Source of the DNA: Clostridia bacterium
GTDB taxonomy: Bacteria > Bacillota > Clostridia > TANB77 > CAG-508
Assembly: GCA_017512025.1 (NCBI GenBank)
Contig: JAFWHH010000008.1
Location: forward strand, 322,606 to 386,605
Length of the DNA: 64,000 bases
Reading direction: 5' to 3'
Below the pieces are notes generated by a model. The model saw only the letters and a program-made list of their open reading frames with translations. It had not been told where the DNA came from and searched no databases. Shown here piece by piece: positions 15,765-24,315 of the stretch (its first letter is position 1; each line of letters begins with the position of its first letter). Position numbers and translations under genes: made by a program.

Positions 15765-16169
15765 TTATTTAATTGTATCTTTTAACTTTGATAAATTCTT
15801 AGATAAGCTAATAACTTCAATTGGAATATCAATTAATTTATTATCAACTGCGACATAGTTTTTAATCTCAATATTACTCAAATCAATTGCATTTTCTAAT
15901 TCCTTCACAACATAATGAAGTTGAACACAATGAGGAGATTTATCCACTGTAGCAAATATTAATCTCTTAACTTTACCACGGGCAAGCATACCAATAATTT
16001 TAGTCACAACCATATTTAAATGATCTTTTTCTAAGCATACATCATAAATATTATCAGATATATTTTTTAGCTCTAAAAAAGCATTTGGTTGCATACGCTC
16101 TAAACAACTACCAACAATTATCATCGTCTCTTCAACATCAAAACAATTTGTTTTAAGAAGGTCTTTCAT
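15765..16169 (-). CDS. hypothetical protein with conserved Cys/His segment
   Basis: The product has 134 residues from ATG 16169, which follows TAGGAGAT; the longer frame lacks a ribosome binding site. It has an alpha/beta pattern with strands at MIIVGSC, KRLIFATV and IKNYVAV. The stretch DKSPHCVQLHYVVKELE and the earlier GSC could bind metal or a cofactor. There is no TM. I do not recognise the family. Codon use is that of the host. It lies convergent to the 15505 cassette terminator. Confidence 0.6.
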   Translation of the reverse strand: MKDLLKTNCFDVEETMIIVGSCLERMQPNAFLELKNISDNIYDVCLEKDHLNMVVTKIIGMLARGKVKRLIFATVDKSPHCVQLHYVVKELENAIDLSNIEIKNYVAVDNKLIDIPIEVISLSKNLSKLKDTIK

Positions 16170-16241
16170 ACTATCATCTCCTATTATTTTATATGGTGAT
16201 TGTATCATGTAGTTAGTAGTTATTCAATATCAAATAATATA

Positions 16242-16276
16242 TACAAAAGAAAAAGAGTAGATGTGAAAATCTACTC
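16242..16276 (-). terminator. terminator of the HNH-SHOCT gene
   Basis: The minus-strand stem GAGTAGAT...ATCTACTC is followed by TTTTTCTTTTG. A second small stem CTTCGG-CCGAAG (about 16278-16296) sits just before it. Confidence 0.8.
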
Positions 16277-16326
16277 CCTTCGGGCACCATCCGAAGACTT
16301 CTGCCTTAATCCCTATAATTAATGCT

Positions 16327-17511
16327 CTATTCATCAAGCAATTTCTTTTTAATCTTTGAAAATTCTTCCTGATCAATGACTCCGTCATCAAGTAACTTCT
16401 TATATTCAACTAGCTTTTTATATAAGTCATTTTTCTCAGAGTTATTGTTTTTCTCTTTATTAGTATTTGTTTTGGCTCTTGTTTTTTGATTATTTGGTTT
16501 AACACTTATATCGGCAACCACACTATTGTTAGTTATTCCATTTGATGATATATTCAATTTATCTTGAACAGGAACATATTCCTCTTTTGGCGTTTCAATT
16601 ATTCTTGACCCCTTATTTCTATTACACTTCCAACATAAAGTTTGAAGATTATTTTCCGTTGTCATACCACCTCTTGATAAAGGAATAATGTGGTCTATTT
16701 CAAGTAGTAAGTTTGGTTCATTAAAAGTACTATTCTTACAAAATCTACAAGTATAGCTGTCTCTTTCTTTAATTTTTTCTCTTAACGCTGTTGTCATTAA
16801 CGCTCTTTGTCCAGCAACACTCTGTCTAAATTTTACTAACTCACTTAAATATACAACAAATTTATTTAAATTATTAATATCTAAAACGATGCTTGTTCTC
16901 ATTGAACTATTTCCACCTGAAGAAATATAATTAAATGTATATGTTGGAAAATATAAGTTACTAAAATCAATCGGCGTAAAACCTAATTTCTTTTGAAATC
17001 CATTTTTATCTAATAATTTAACAATAAATGGAACTCTATTCCATATTCCTTTTAATATCTCTTCTCTTTTATTTCTTAACAGTATTTTTCCTTGCTCAGC
17101 CGCAGAAAAGTTATTTAATATCTCTTCAAAAGAATTTAATGTTTCTTCATTTGGAGTAATATTAAAGTATTTACACAAATATTTAAAAGGTTGTTGCTGC
17201 GCATTTCTACAAACAGACAAAGAACAATTATACACAAACTTGCTCTCTACATATCTCTTAAGCTCATTTCTTTTATATCTATACGCACTATTATCTCTAA
17301 AAATTGCATTTCCATAATCAGTTGGAGCAAAATTAACATATGTACTTTTTAAATCTTCAATATGATTGTTCAAATCATTACATTCGCCAACATACTCTTC
17401 CACTTCTTTTTTTAACTCTAAAAAACGTTTACTCCTGTAATAGTATAAGAAAACGTATGCCAATGCCCATATACAAGCAATCCATACTCCACCAAATACG
17501 ACATATTCCAT
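16327..17511 (-). CDS. membrane-anchored HNH endonuclease with C-terminal SHOCT domain
   Basis: The product has 394 residues from ATG 17511, which follows TGGAGG. It has an N-terminal TM helix at 4-24, a coiled region, and an HNH nuclease: Cys255/Cys258 (YTCRFCKN), DHIIPLSRGG (Asp273-His274), and Cys293/Cys296 (LCWKCNRNKG). A Lys/Asn-rich linker follows. The last 30 residues (KLVEYKKLLDDGVIDQEEF...) form a SHOCT domain, often found on membrane or stress proteins. Such a fusion may cut DNA entering the cell close to the membrane. The neighbours are defence-like genes. The role in defence is an inference. Confidence 0.8.
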   Translation of the reverse strand: MEYVVFGGVWIACIWALAYVFLYYYRSKRFLELKKEVEEYVGECNDLNNHIEDLKSTYVNFAPTDYGNAIFRDNSAYRYKRNELKRYVESKFVYNCSLSVCRNAQQQPFKYLCKYFNITPNEETLNSFEEILNNFSAAEQGKILLRNKREEILKGIWNRVPFIVKLLDKNGFQKKLGFTPIDFSNLYFPTYTFNYISSGGNSSMRTSIVLDINNLNKFVVYLSELVKFRQSVAGQRALMTTALREKIKERDSYTCRFCKNSTFNEPNLLLEIDHIIPLSRGGMTTENNLQTLCWKCNRNKGSRIIETPKEEYVPVQDKLNISSNGITNNSVVADISVKPNNQKTRAKTNTNKEKNNNSEKNDLYKKLVEYKKLLDDGVIDQEEFSKIKKKLLDE

Positions 17512-17628
17512 ATATATTACCTCCAATTTTCAGTCATTATATCACAGTTATTTTTAACTTGATAGTTAATATTAAGAAATTATAAAATTTTGTCATATTC
17601 TAAAAAAGTCTAACTCACTTCAGTAGTC

Positions 17629-18204
17629 TCATTCTTGATTTTTCATATCAATTAAATATGTTGTATTTATAATGATTAAAAAGAATGTGACGAAAAACTC
17701 TATGCCCTTTATTAACCAATTTTCCCATGTATTATTGACAATCGCCCTATATAATAGAGCAATACTAAACAATACTGGAAAAATATATTTATAACAATAG
17801 TAGACTATATTTTGTGTTTTAGGGTATTCTTTTAAATAATTCTTCCCCTCTCGTTGTATACTTTCACCTAACTTGGTTGATAATTCCTTTTCTAATTTAT
17901 GTACATATGGATAATTCTTATCAATCTGTATATTAATTTGATAGTATCTAATCACACAATACATCAAACTTATCATAAAAAATGCTTGAATAGTATTTAT
18001 GCTAAAGTAAAGTCCAGTTCCCCATTTTTCCATTATAAAATCTGAAATAGTTTGACTTGCGCTGTTGGGACGTAATGTTATTAAAAATAAAATAAAAATA
18101 TGTATTAAAACAAAAATGAATAGTTTATTTCTCTTTTTTTCTTTATTTTTAACTTCAACAATAGTATCTTTATAATGATCATATAAAATATCTATCTCAT
18201 TCAT
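17629..18204 (-). CDS. four-TM membrane protein, last gene of the TIR operon
   Basis: The product has 191 residues. TM helices are at about 27-45, 66-86, 135-155 and 165-186, with a soluble stretch between the second and third (QINIQIDKNYPYVHKLEKELSTKLGESIQ). The ATG overlaps the TGA of the TIR gene (ATGA), with AGGAG inside that gene, so translation is coupled. It matches no family I know. Its position suggests a membrane effector or partner controlled by the TIR protein. Membrane-damaging effectors are common in TIR- and nucleotide-signal-based defence. Confidence 0.75.
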   Translation of the reverse strand: MNEIDILYDHYKDTIVEVKNKEKKRNKLFIFVLIHIFILFLITLRPNSASQTISDFIMEKWGTGLYFSINTIQAFFMISLMYCVIRYYQINIQIDKNYPYVHKLEKELSTKLGESIQREGKNYLKEYPKTQNIVYYCYKYIFPVLFSIALLYRAIVNNTWENWLIKGIEFFVTFFLIIINTTYLIDMKNQE

Positions 18205-18629
18205 CTTGCACTCCTAACGGCCCTCATTATTGCTTCTTCTGTAAATGAATATGCCCAACTAGCGTTACATCCTAATAGCTCTTCTGGAGATTCATATAAT
18301 CTATTAATCTTAATTGCTATTATTTTATTGCCATTTTCTTTGCTTTTAGCTATTTCAAAGTTCTGCCAATTTTTATATCCGATAAGTGCTGAATCCTTAT
18401 GTCTTTTGTTAGCCTCTTCTCCCACTATTACTATAGTATACTCTGCAGATCTTATTTTGGCTGTTAGTGCTGCTTTTATTGTAGGTATATTCCAACTATT
18501 TATTTCCTTTGTTGATTTATCGTCAAACTCAAACTCAAATTCATCATTCCCGTTCCATGCTTCTAATAAATATTTATGTTTTCTATCATTTTCATAATCA
18601 AATGAAACAAATATTTTTCTTTTACTCAT
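18201..18629 (-). CDS. TIR-like domain protein (ThsB / DUF1863 type)
   Basis: The product has 142 residues from ATG 18629. It starts KRKIFVSFDYENDRKHKYLL, and its C-terminal part NWQNFEIAKSKENGNKIIAIKIN closely parallels the corresponding segment of the Thoeris ThsB TIR protein. Glu92 in NFEIAKS falls at the catalytic NADase glutamate. It is a single small domain without fused effector. It probably senses infection and makes an NAD-derived signal. It overlaps the upstream 43-residue gene by 8 nt and the downstream membrane gene by 4 nt, so it is in a tight operon. No ThsA gene is seen nearby. Confidence 0.8.
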   Translation of the reverse strand: MSKRKIFVSFDYENDRKHKYLLEAWNGNDEFEFEFDDKSTKEINSWNIPTIKAALTAKIRSAEYTIVIVGEEANKRHKDSALIGYKNWQNFEIAKSKENGNKIIAIKINRLYESPEELLGCNASWAYSFTEEAIMRAVRSAR

Positions 18630-18753
18630 CCTCAATGCTTCCTCTCTTTTCTATTTTTGGTGGATTAAAACTATTCTGATGCAAACCAACTTCTATTGGT
18701 GGACATGTAGAATCGTTTTCATCATCATCATCTGGTTTTATATTGTTTGGCAT
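18622..18753 (-). CDS. 43-residue acidic peptide in the TIR operon
   Basis: This small gene has an excellent AAGGAGGTG ribosome binding site before ATG 18753. The product has DDDDEND near the N-terminus, a proline-rich middle (CPPIEVG, FNPPKIEK) and ends IEDE. There is no TM. It overlaps the TIR start by 8 nt and lies 12 bp after the membrane gene at 18766, so it is the second gene of the operon. It could be a regulator or a small partner of the TIR protein. The function is unknown. Confidence 0.65.
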   Translation of the reverse strand: MPNNIKPDDDDENDSTCPPIEVGLHQNSFNPPKIEKRGSIEDE

Positions 18754-18765
18754 TTTCTCACCTCC

Positions 18766-19290
18766 TTATATCATTTGAATAATTAAATTAATTCCTACAA
18801 AAATTACTTCAATTAAAGTAATTTTTACCGCATAATTGTACAAAGTATGTTCTTTATCAAGTATTTTTTCATTATATTCTCCTACTTCCTTGAACACTTT
18901 TAACAATTGCCTATCTAAGTCTTTATTGCTGCATTTGTAATACTCTTTATTACATATTTTTGATGTTATATACTTTATATTTCTGGATTTCAAACCATAC
19001 ATAAATAAGCATATTGATGTAATAGCAAGAATTATTATCATGCATTCAAAAAAGACAAAGAATGTAATTTTTAATATTTGGCCAACGCTTTCAACTGGCA
19101 TGCACAATTTAGTTTTTATAGCATCAGGATTAACCAATAGGAGTAATATTGCTCCATGAAAACCTATAAAAAATCCACTTTTGTTATCAAGGCTCTGTGT
19201 TCTATCATAATACTGGTGATAATTACTTAGTGTAATATTAAGTATTTCTTTTATATTTTCCTTCTCGTCTTTTTTCTTTCCTATAACAAT
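18766..19290 (-). CDS. Pycsar-effector-like membrane protein (DUF5706-like), first gene of the TIR operon
   Basis: The open frame reaches back to 19290, where an ATT lies just after AAGGAGAG; the first ordinary start codon in frame (TTG 19137) lies inside the first TM helix and has no ribosome binding site. From ATT the product has 174 residues: a helical N-terminus (YHQYYDRTQSLDNKSG), TM1 at about 38-53, TM2 at about 75-100, a soluble part and TM3 at about 150-173. A soluble DxKxG segment running straight into a TM is the look of PycTM/DUF5706-type effectors. It heads the TIR operon and is probably a membrane-disrupting effector. The start is uncertain. Confidence 0.65.
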   Translation of the reverse strand: MVIGKKKDEKENIKEILNITLSNYHQYYDRTQSLDNKSGFFIGFHGAILLLLVNPDAIKTKLCMPVESVGQILKITFFVFFECMIIILAITSICLFMYGLKSRNIKYITSKICNKEYYKCSNKDLDRQLLKVFKEVGEYNEKILDKEHTLYNYAVKITLIEVIFVGINLIIQMI

Positions 19291-19353
19291 TCTCTCCTTT
19301 TTGTATTTAATAGATATATTATACTTCTTTTAATTTCTTCTTAAAATGCGTAA

Positions 19354-19388
19354 AAGGAGACAAAATTCTTCATTTTGTCTCCTTTTGT
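19354..19388 (-). terminator. terminator of the XRE gene at 19370
   Basis: The stem AGGAGACAAAAT / ATTTTGTCTCCT is followed by TTTACG on the minus strand. The stop codon of the gene lies inside the stem-loop. Confidence 0.85.
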
Positions 19389-19753
19389 GATATTTTATAT
19401 TTTTCATATATTTCCATATAATTATCTCTAGCCATTCCATCCTCTAGTATTCGGATTATTATCATTTTTTCATCTATAGTCAATTCTTTGCTTCTAAAAA
19501 AAGCTTCTGAAATTCTAATATACTCTTCTTCGCTGATAGAATTATAACCTGACAAATAATTCAAACTAGTATTTAGTTCTCTAACTATTTTAACAGCATC
19601 TTTTACACTTATATTACGAGAAGCATTTTCCCAGTACGAAACTTTTGATCTTCCAACATCACATATTTCTGCTATTTTTTCTTGAGAAATATTCTTGCTC
19701 TTTCTCAACATCCTAATTCGTTCCGCAATTTCTTTACTCAACTCTTCATCCAT
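19370..19753 (-). CDS. XRE-family transcriptional regulator
   Basis: The product has 127 residues from ATG 19753 (MDEELSKEIAERIRML); the longer frame starts without a ribosome binding site. The helix-turn-helix is at about 8-62 (RKSKNISQEKIAEICDVGRSKVSYWE), followed by a helical tail. It lies directly upstream of the TIR operon on the same strand but is separated by its own terminator, so it may control that operon or itself. A phage-type repressor is the other reading. The target is unknown. Confidence 0.8.
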   Translation of the reverse strand: MDEELSKEIAERIRMLRKSKNISQEKIAEICDVGRSKVSYWENASRNISVKDAVKIVRELNTSLNYLSGYNSISEEEYIRISEAFFRSKELTIDEKMIIIRILEDGMARDNYMEIYEKYKISQKETK

Positions 19754-19896
19754 ACCTTTATCCCCCACGCTTTTTATTATATATATCATATGGATTTTGC
19801 GAAATTTGTCGAAACCTGTCGTTTATTGAAAAATTTTTAAAATAATTTTAAAAGCACCTAGTCTTGGCTTGGTGCTCCTTTATTTATTAATTTTAT

Positions 19897-20271
19897 TTAT
19901 ATCATCTCAAAAACTTTCACATCTGCTCCCGCAAACTCAAATTTATCCTTATCCTCTTTAGTAATCCACCTACAATCCTCATGCTCCAATAAAATAACAT
20001 CATCACTCAATAACTTAGCTTTATAAAACATAAGCCTAATATCCTTCTCTGGATATTGATGCATATTCTCCCCCACACATTCCAGAACCTCAATATCAGC
20101 AGCCATCTCCTCACGAATCTCACGAGCAAGAGCCTCCTCACAAGTCTCACCAGGCTCTAATTTACCACCAGGGAACTCCCAAAGTCCACCTTGATTCTTA
20201 TTTAGATTCCTCTGTGCAATTAAAAATTTACCATCATCACGAAAGATGATTCCAGCTACTACGTTAATCAT
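19897..20271 (-). CDS. mutT: NUDIX hydrolase, MutT-like 8-oxo-dGTP diphosphatase
   Basis: The product has 124 residues. The complete NUDIX box reads GGKLEPGETCEEALAREIREEM (Gly-x5-Glu-x7-Arg-Glu-x2-Glu-Glu pattern). The preceding NKNQGGLWEFPGG fits MutT, which removes oxidised dGTP from the nucleotide pool. The ribosome binding site is poor (GGGATGG). Its base composition is slightly higher in GC than that of the flanking genes, which suggests it arrived separately from the neighbouring defence genes. Confidence 0.88.
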   Translation of the reverse strand: MINVVAGIIFRDDGKFLIAQRNLNKNQGGLWEFPGGKLEPGETCEEALAREIREEMAADIEVLECVGENMHQYPEKDIRLMFYKAKLLSDDVILLEHEDCRWITKEDKDKFEFAGADVKVFEMI

Positions 20272-20298
20272 TTTATTACCATCCCGACATTCATTATC

Positions 20299-21399
20299 TT
20301 AAAACTCTACTATTTTTTTATATCTCTCTATTGTTTCCTTTTGTTTGGGATATTTTATAAATCTTTCGTCCATATCACTAAGTATGAATTCTTTCACTAT
20401 ATTAATTTCATCCACCAAAGGTTTATATACATGTACAGTGTTCTTTTTATATACTCTATCAAACATGTTAAACATTCCCATAATAATTGGAGTTGTCAAA
20501 TTAGCAATATAACTATACCAATCTAAATTAATTCCGTATATACTATATCTCAAAGGATGTTCTTTATCGACATTTCCTCGAAATAATCCGTGTATAAGTG
20601 GATTTCCGTGAGTAAACTTACATAGCTCAGCATACTCATTATCGTAAAATCCAGGGACCACATTTTCCATTATGGTTTTAATTTGTATCTTATATTCCTT
20701 ATCTCTTCTAATATAACGAGATAAATTATCACCATCATCATTTATAATATAATATTTAAAATATATAAACGTTTCAATTAAGCTTCTTAATAAAATACAC
20801 GCATCAGAATAATTACCAATCTCAGCTAGTATAAATATATCTCTAATCTTATATGGAAATTCAGCAATAAAGAATTGAAATAAATCTTGTATTTTTAATA
20901 ACTGTATTTCATTCGCATTGGCATATTCTCCCCTAAATTCATTTATCTTCCACAAAGAATCATAAATAATAGGTAGTATGTTATAAAATCCTCTCAACGT
21001 TGTCGTAGTCTTTTCGCCTTTTATTCTCTCTCCATTCAACATTATTGGATATCGACTATTTTTATACAAGTTATTGTACACGTCTACGATTTTAATACAA
21101 GCAATACAAATATTTTCAAATATATCGAAGGTTGGATTTTCTTTATCAGTTGATACATATCCCATGAAATGGATAGCAACAATCACATCTTTTCCATTTT
21201 CCTCGTAGTACCCCAATACATCATTTTTATTTTTACAACTAGCTATAGGAATAAATTTTTTTTGATATAAAAAATGAGTTGGCTTTATTTCATTTTCTAT
21301 TAATTGCTCTATATATGTTTCATTATTGTCTGTAGTCCATAAAAAATCTTTATCCATTGAGTTAATTACATTTTTAAAATAATCCTTATACTTTGACAT
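20299..21399 (-). CDS. hypothetical protein, DUF5677-like
   Basis: The product has 366 residues and no TM or signal peptide. The segment ACILLRSLIETFIYFKYY followed about 50 residues later by YAELCKFTHGNP is the R-S-x-x-E ... S/T-x-H pattern of DUF5677-type proteins. Members of that group often occur in defence or mobile regions and have no established reaction. The ATG follows AGGAAT. Codon use is AT-rich. It lies between mutT and a small gene. The family assignment is moderate. Confidence 0.6.
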   Translation of the reverse strand: MSKYKDYFKNVINSMDKDFLWTTDNNETYIEQLIENEIKPTHFLYQKKFIPIASCKNKNDVLGYYEENGKDVIVAIHFMGYVSTDKENPTFDIFENICIACIKIVDVYNNLYKNSRYPIMLNGERIKGEKTTTTLRGFYNILPIIYDSLWKINEFRGEYANANEIQLLKIQDLFQFFIAEFPYKIRDIFILAEIGNYSDACILLRSLIETFIYFKYYIINDDGDNLSRYIRRDKEYKIQIKTIMENVVPGFYDNEYAELCKFTHGNPLIHGLFRGNVDKEHPLRYSIYGINLDWYSYIANLTTPIIMGMFNMFDRVYKKNTVHVYKPLVDEINIVKEFILSDMDERFIKYPKQKETIERYKKIVEF

Positions 21400-21498
21400 T
21401 TTTCAATTCCTTTCTTGGATTATTTTATTATGTTTTTTTGGATTCGTCTATATAGTTCTACATGTTTTTATATTTTCTTTATGTTATATCTCCATAAA

Positions 21499-21669
21499 CT
21501 ATTCATCATCATTAACAGCTATTTCCATTTGATTAATAAAATCTTCTAGGTTATTTAGAATTTCATCATACAAAGTTATTTGAATATGTGCATATGAGTA
21601 GTTTAAATCTCTTAAAGCCTTTCTTATTTTCGTTTTCACAATACTTTCTGATAAATTTTTTCTTTCCAT
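21499..21669 (-). CDS. small hypothetical protein, 56 residues
   Basis: The frame starts at ATG 21669 and encodes a helical, mildly acidic peptide (MERKNLSESIVKTKIRKAL ... FINQMEIAVNDDE). No clear Shine-Dalgarno sequence precedes it, but the stop of a 20-codon frame lies close upstream, so coupling is possible. It resembles small helical partner or antitoxin proteins only in general. The call is weak. Confidence 0.4.
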   Translation of the reverse strand: MERKNLSESIVKTKIRKALRDLNYSYAHIQITLYDEILNNLEDFINQMEIAVNDDE

Positions 21670-21795
21670 GTATTTATATTATCTTAGCTCATCCATTTTC
21701 TTAACCGTATTATTTTCTCTTTTAGCCATAGTAACAATCATTCCTTCTGAGAAATAATTGTGTGTTCAAAGTAAATTTGTACTTTTATCAAACAA

Positions 21796-21838
21796 TATCA
21801 AAGCTCTGAGAATTTTTTTCTATTCTCAGAGCTTTATT
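21796..21838 (-). terminator. terminator of the MORN-type gene
   Basis: The stem AAAGCTCTGAGAAT / ATTCTCAGAGCTTT lies just after the stop codon. The T run is short on the minus strand; the plus strand carries TTTATTCT. Confidence 0.65.
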
Positions 21839-22936
21839 CTAGCTTTCTATTATTATATCTTGAAAATATTGACCCTCAAATTTTATACAACCACTTTTTA
21901 TTGAACCATTAGTAAATTTACCTTGTACAGAAAGATTTATTCTTGTATCTATATCATTATTTATTAATATTTTTTTGATTTTTTTAGCATTTTCATCTAT
22001 TAAATCATCACTATTTATATAGGTACCTTTTTCCGGCTCTGATTTATAGTAGTAATATGTTCCTCTACCATTTTTTTGATAATTTAAAATATCACCATCA
22101 TATACTAAACCACCATTTCTATGTGGACATTCCCCATTACGATAAAAAATTGGTTCGAATATTTTTACATTGCCTTTTCCATTTTTTATAACCTTTTTAT
22201 CTTTGTAAGATTTATTTACAACGATATCATCTTTATCTTCACTAATTATCAACTCTAGACTTCCATATTTAACATCTTTTTTATAATCATAGTTTAGCTC
22301 TTTTTTTAACTTTGATAATATTTCCACCAGTTGAACATTCAATAATAAATCATTATCCACTAAATTGTTCATTTCATCAATATCTTCAATTTTTACACAT
22401 AAATCAAAGATATTTTTATATAGCCATTTTATCGCCAACTCAGGACTTCCTCCATCTTCTTTATGATTAAAATAATTATTTAATGTTGCATCAATTCTCC
22501 TCAACAATTCAATATCTGATTCATCAAAAATGTCACCATTTAAGTTATAAACTTCTTTTATAAACTCTTTTTTATATTTTAACTTATGGTAATCTTCTTT
22601 TTCTTTAAATACTTGTTTTTTAATATCAGTAACTACCTCGATCAAATAATCATATACTATACATATAGACTCATATCTCTTTCTGTCATTTTCCTTTTCA
22701 TTCTTTTCTTCTATCTGTTTTGATAATTTATATATGCTTACATTAATGATAATCGATGCAACAATATTTATTACATTTAAAATATCTGACCTATTTTCAT
22801 AATGTGTCAATTTCAAAAAATGAATATTATTACTTAAAATTCTATAGAAAAACATTTCATTTATTGCTACTACGATTACTGTTATAATTAATCCCCATCC
22901 TAATCTTGTAAGATGTTTTTGCATTTTTTTCTTCAT
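21839..22936 (-). CDS. two-TM protein with C-terminal MORN-like repeats
   Basis: The product has 365 residues. Two N-terminal TM helices (about 11-32 and 47-68) are followed by a charged helical region (KQIEEKNEKENDRKRYESI...). The C-terminal third has YDGDILNYQKNGRGTYYY and similar stretches, which look like MORN repeats. Related layouts occur in bacterial defence islands, but no specific system was recognised. The ATG follows GAGGTAG. It is divergent from the controller gene of the restriction system. Confidence 0.65.
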   Translation of the reverse strand: MKKKMQKHLTRLGWGLIITVIVVAINEMFFYRILSNNIHFLKLTHYENRSDILNVINIVASIIINVSIYKLSKQIEEKNEKENDRKRYESICIVYDYLIEVVTDIKKQVFKEKEDYHKLKYKKEFIKEVYNLNGDIFDESDIELLRRIDATLNNYFNHKEDGGSPELAIKWLYKNIFDLCVKIEDIDEMNNLVDNDLLLNVQLVEILSKLKKELNYDYKKDVKYGSLELIISEDKDDIVVNKSYKDKKVIKNGKGNVKIFEPIFYRNGECPHRNGGLVYDGDILNYQKNGRGTYYYYKSEPEKGTYINSDDLIDENAKKIKKILINNDIDTRINLSVQGKFTNGSIKSGCIKFEGQYFQDIIIES

Positions 22937-23012
22937 ATCTACCTCTTTCTCTCACAATTAATCTGCTTTATTTTACCACATTTTTCATTATTCGACAAAT
23001 TATGTATCTTGT

Positions 23013-23038
23013 GACTTATAGTCCGTTGTCTTAAAATC
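23013..23038 (+). promoter_or_regulatory. C-box operator of the restriction-modification system
   Basis: GACTTATAGTC followed by CGTTGTC is the look of the C-boxes bound by controller proteins (GACT-N3-AGTC half-sites). It lies about 35 bp before the start of the controller gene. Confidence 0.75.
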
Positions 23039-23071
23039 ACAAAAATGATACTCTCATTGAGGGGAGATACT

Positions 23072-23293
23072 ATGGATGATATAAAATTAAAATTTGGTAA
23101 ACAATTAAAATATGAGAGAATTAAACTCGGTCTTAGTCAAGAATCTTTTGCATCAAAATGTAATTTAGATAGAACGTATATAGCATCAATTGAAAATGGC
23201 AAAAGAAATATTTCAATTGTGAACATAGAAAAAATTTGTAAAGCGCTGAACTACAACTTAAGTGAATATTTTAAATTGATGGAGGTGCAATAG
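23072..23293 (+). CDS. controller (C) protein of a type II restriction-modification system
   Basis: The product has 73 residues from ATG 23072, which follows GAGGGGAG; the longer frame is less likely. It is almost entirely a helix-turn-helix of the XRE type (GKQLKYERIKLGLSQESFA... DRTYIASIENGKRNISIVNIEKI), the form and size of restriction-modification controllers. It stops one base before the next ATG. The C-box lies upstream. It should first repress and then activate its own operon, delaying restriction until DNA is methylated. Confidence 0.85.
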   Translation: MDDIKLKFGKQLKYERIKLGLSQESFASKCNLDRTYIASIENGKRNISIVNIEKICKALNYNLSEYFKLMEVQ

Positions 23294-23294
23294 T

Positions 23295-24299
23295 ATGATA
23301 TTAGATTCTTTACTTTTTTCTAACCTAGATATAATAGGTAAAAAACTATTACAAGAAGCTGGGTTAAAAGGAACTCCTCGAAACATATATGAAATGAAAA
23401 TATTTTTAGAATACTTAAATACTTCAATTACGTCAAATGATTTTAAAAGCATAGTAATTGCTAATATATTGTTTTCGTTTGTATCTGATATTAAAGTTAG
23501 AGATAGAAATACTACCGCTCGTACTTTTGAAGATTTTTTTTCAGCATTATTTGGTGAAGAATCGACAGATGCATCATCGAGAATTAACCCTGAACCTGCA
23601 GATGATATACAAAAATTTGATTATCTTTGCAATGGACTGGACTGGAAAATATCGACAGATCTTGCAGGAAACAAAAGAGAAAAAACGGATTTATTTATAA
23701 AAGATTATGGAATATCTCTAAAAACACTAAAGGGTCAAGTATACAATATCGATGGCACTATAGTAGATAACGACGTAAATAGTGAATTAAATATAGGAAG
23801 TTTGTCTTATAGGGCCTTATTAAAAGGTATTATTTCAGATGAAAAACTTAACACATTAAGCGATAGAAAATCAGGCCTTGGTTCTGCGCGTCAACTGCGA
23901 GACAACATTTTTAATCCAATTTTAGAATTAGGAAAACAAAATGAATTTTATGAACGATTAAATCTATTTATGAATTATGTATATGAAGATGATGTTTATA
24001 TAGTGCTTAAATCTCACTACAGAATTGATTTTATATTAATTCCGAACAAAACATTCTTAACAGCAATCTATAAAATATATAAGGAAAAAGAAAATACATT
24101 TGAAAAAGTTTTTTATAGATGGGAGAATAATAATCTACGCTTAAATTGGATTGTACTTTTACGTTACATTAGAGAATTTGATTTAGAATATTTTAGAATT
24201 AATATTAATTTAAATAATATCAATAAAAATCCAGACTTCAATTTAATGAAAGACGTGTTAGAAAACGACATTCGTAATTATTTAGAAAAAAATATATAA
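23295..24299 (+). CDS. putative type II restriction endonuclease
   Basis: The product has 334 residues and no TM. No database family is evident to me, but position and form fit: it directly follows the C gene (1-bp gap, ribosome binding site GGAGGTG inside C) and converges on a DNA cytosine methyltransferase. KREKTDLFIKDYGISLKTLKG has the acidic-strand ... S/E-x-K shape of a PD-(D/E)xK nuclease core. The N-terminal RTFEDFFSALFG also recalls restriction enzymes. The recognition sequence is unknown. Confidence 0.7.
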   Translation: MILDSLLFSNLDIIGKKLLQEAGLKGTPRNIYEMKIFLEYLNTSITSNDFKSIVIANILFSFVSDIKVRDRNTTARTFEDFFSALFGEESTDASSRINPEPADDIQKFDYLCNGLDWKISTDLAGNKREKTDLFIKDYGISLKTLKGQVYNIDGTIVDNDVNSELNIGSLSYRALLKGIISDEKLNTLSDRKSGLGSARQLRDNIFNPILELGKQNEFYERLNLFMNYVYEDDVYIVLKSHYRIDFILIPNKTFLTAIYKIYKEKENTFEKVFYRWENNNLRLNWIVLLRYIREFDLEYFRININLNNINKNPDFNLMKDVLENDIRNYLEKNI

Positions 24300-24315
24300 G
24301 AAAAATCTTCACAAA

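Larger units (their letters stand above)
21400..21838. other. 439-bp stretch between larger genes
   Basis: It contains one plausible small gene (21499-21669), a 20-codon frame with a fair GAAGGA site just upstream (about 21690-21750, MIVTMAKRENNTVKKMDELR), which may be the worn remains of a gene, and a terminator near 21796-21836. Nothing else was recognised. Confidence 0.5.

Noticed and set aside
15464..15772. Longer frame overlapping the 15505 gene
   Set aside because: It has no ribosome binding site and crosses the terminator; the 69-residue frame has AAGGAGG at good spacing.
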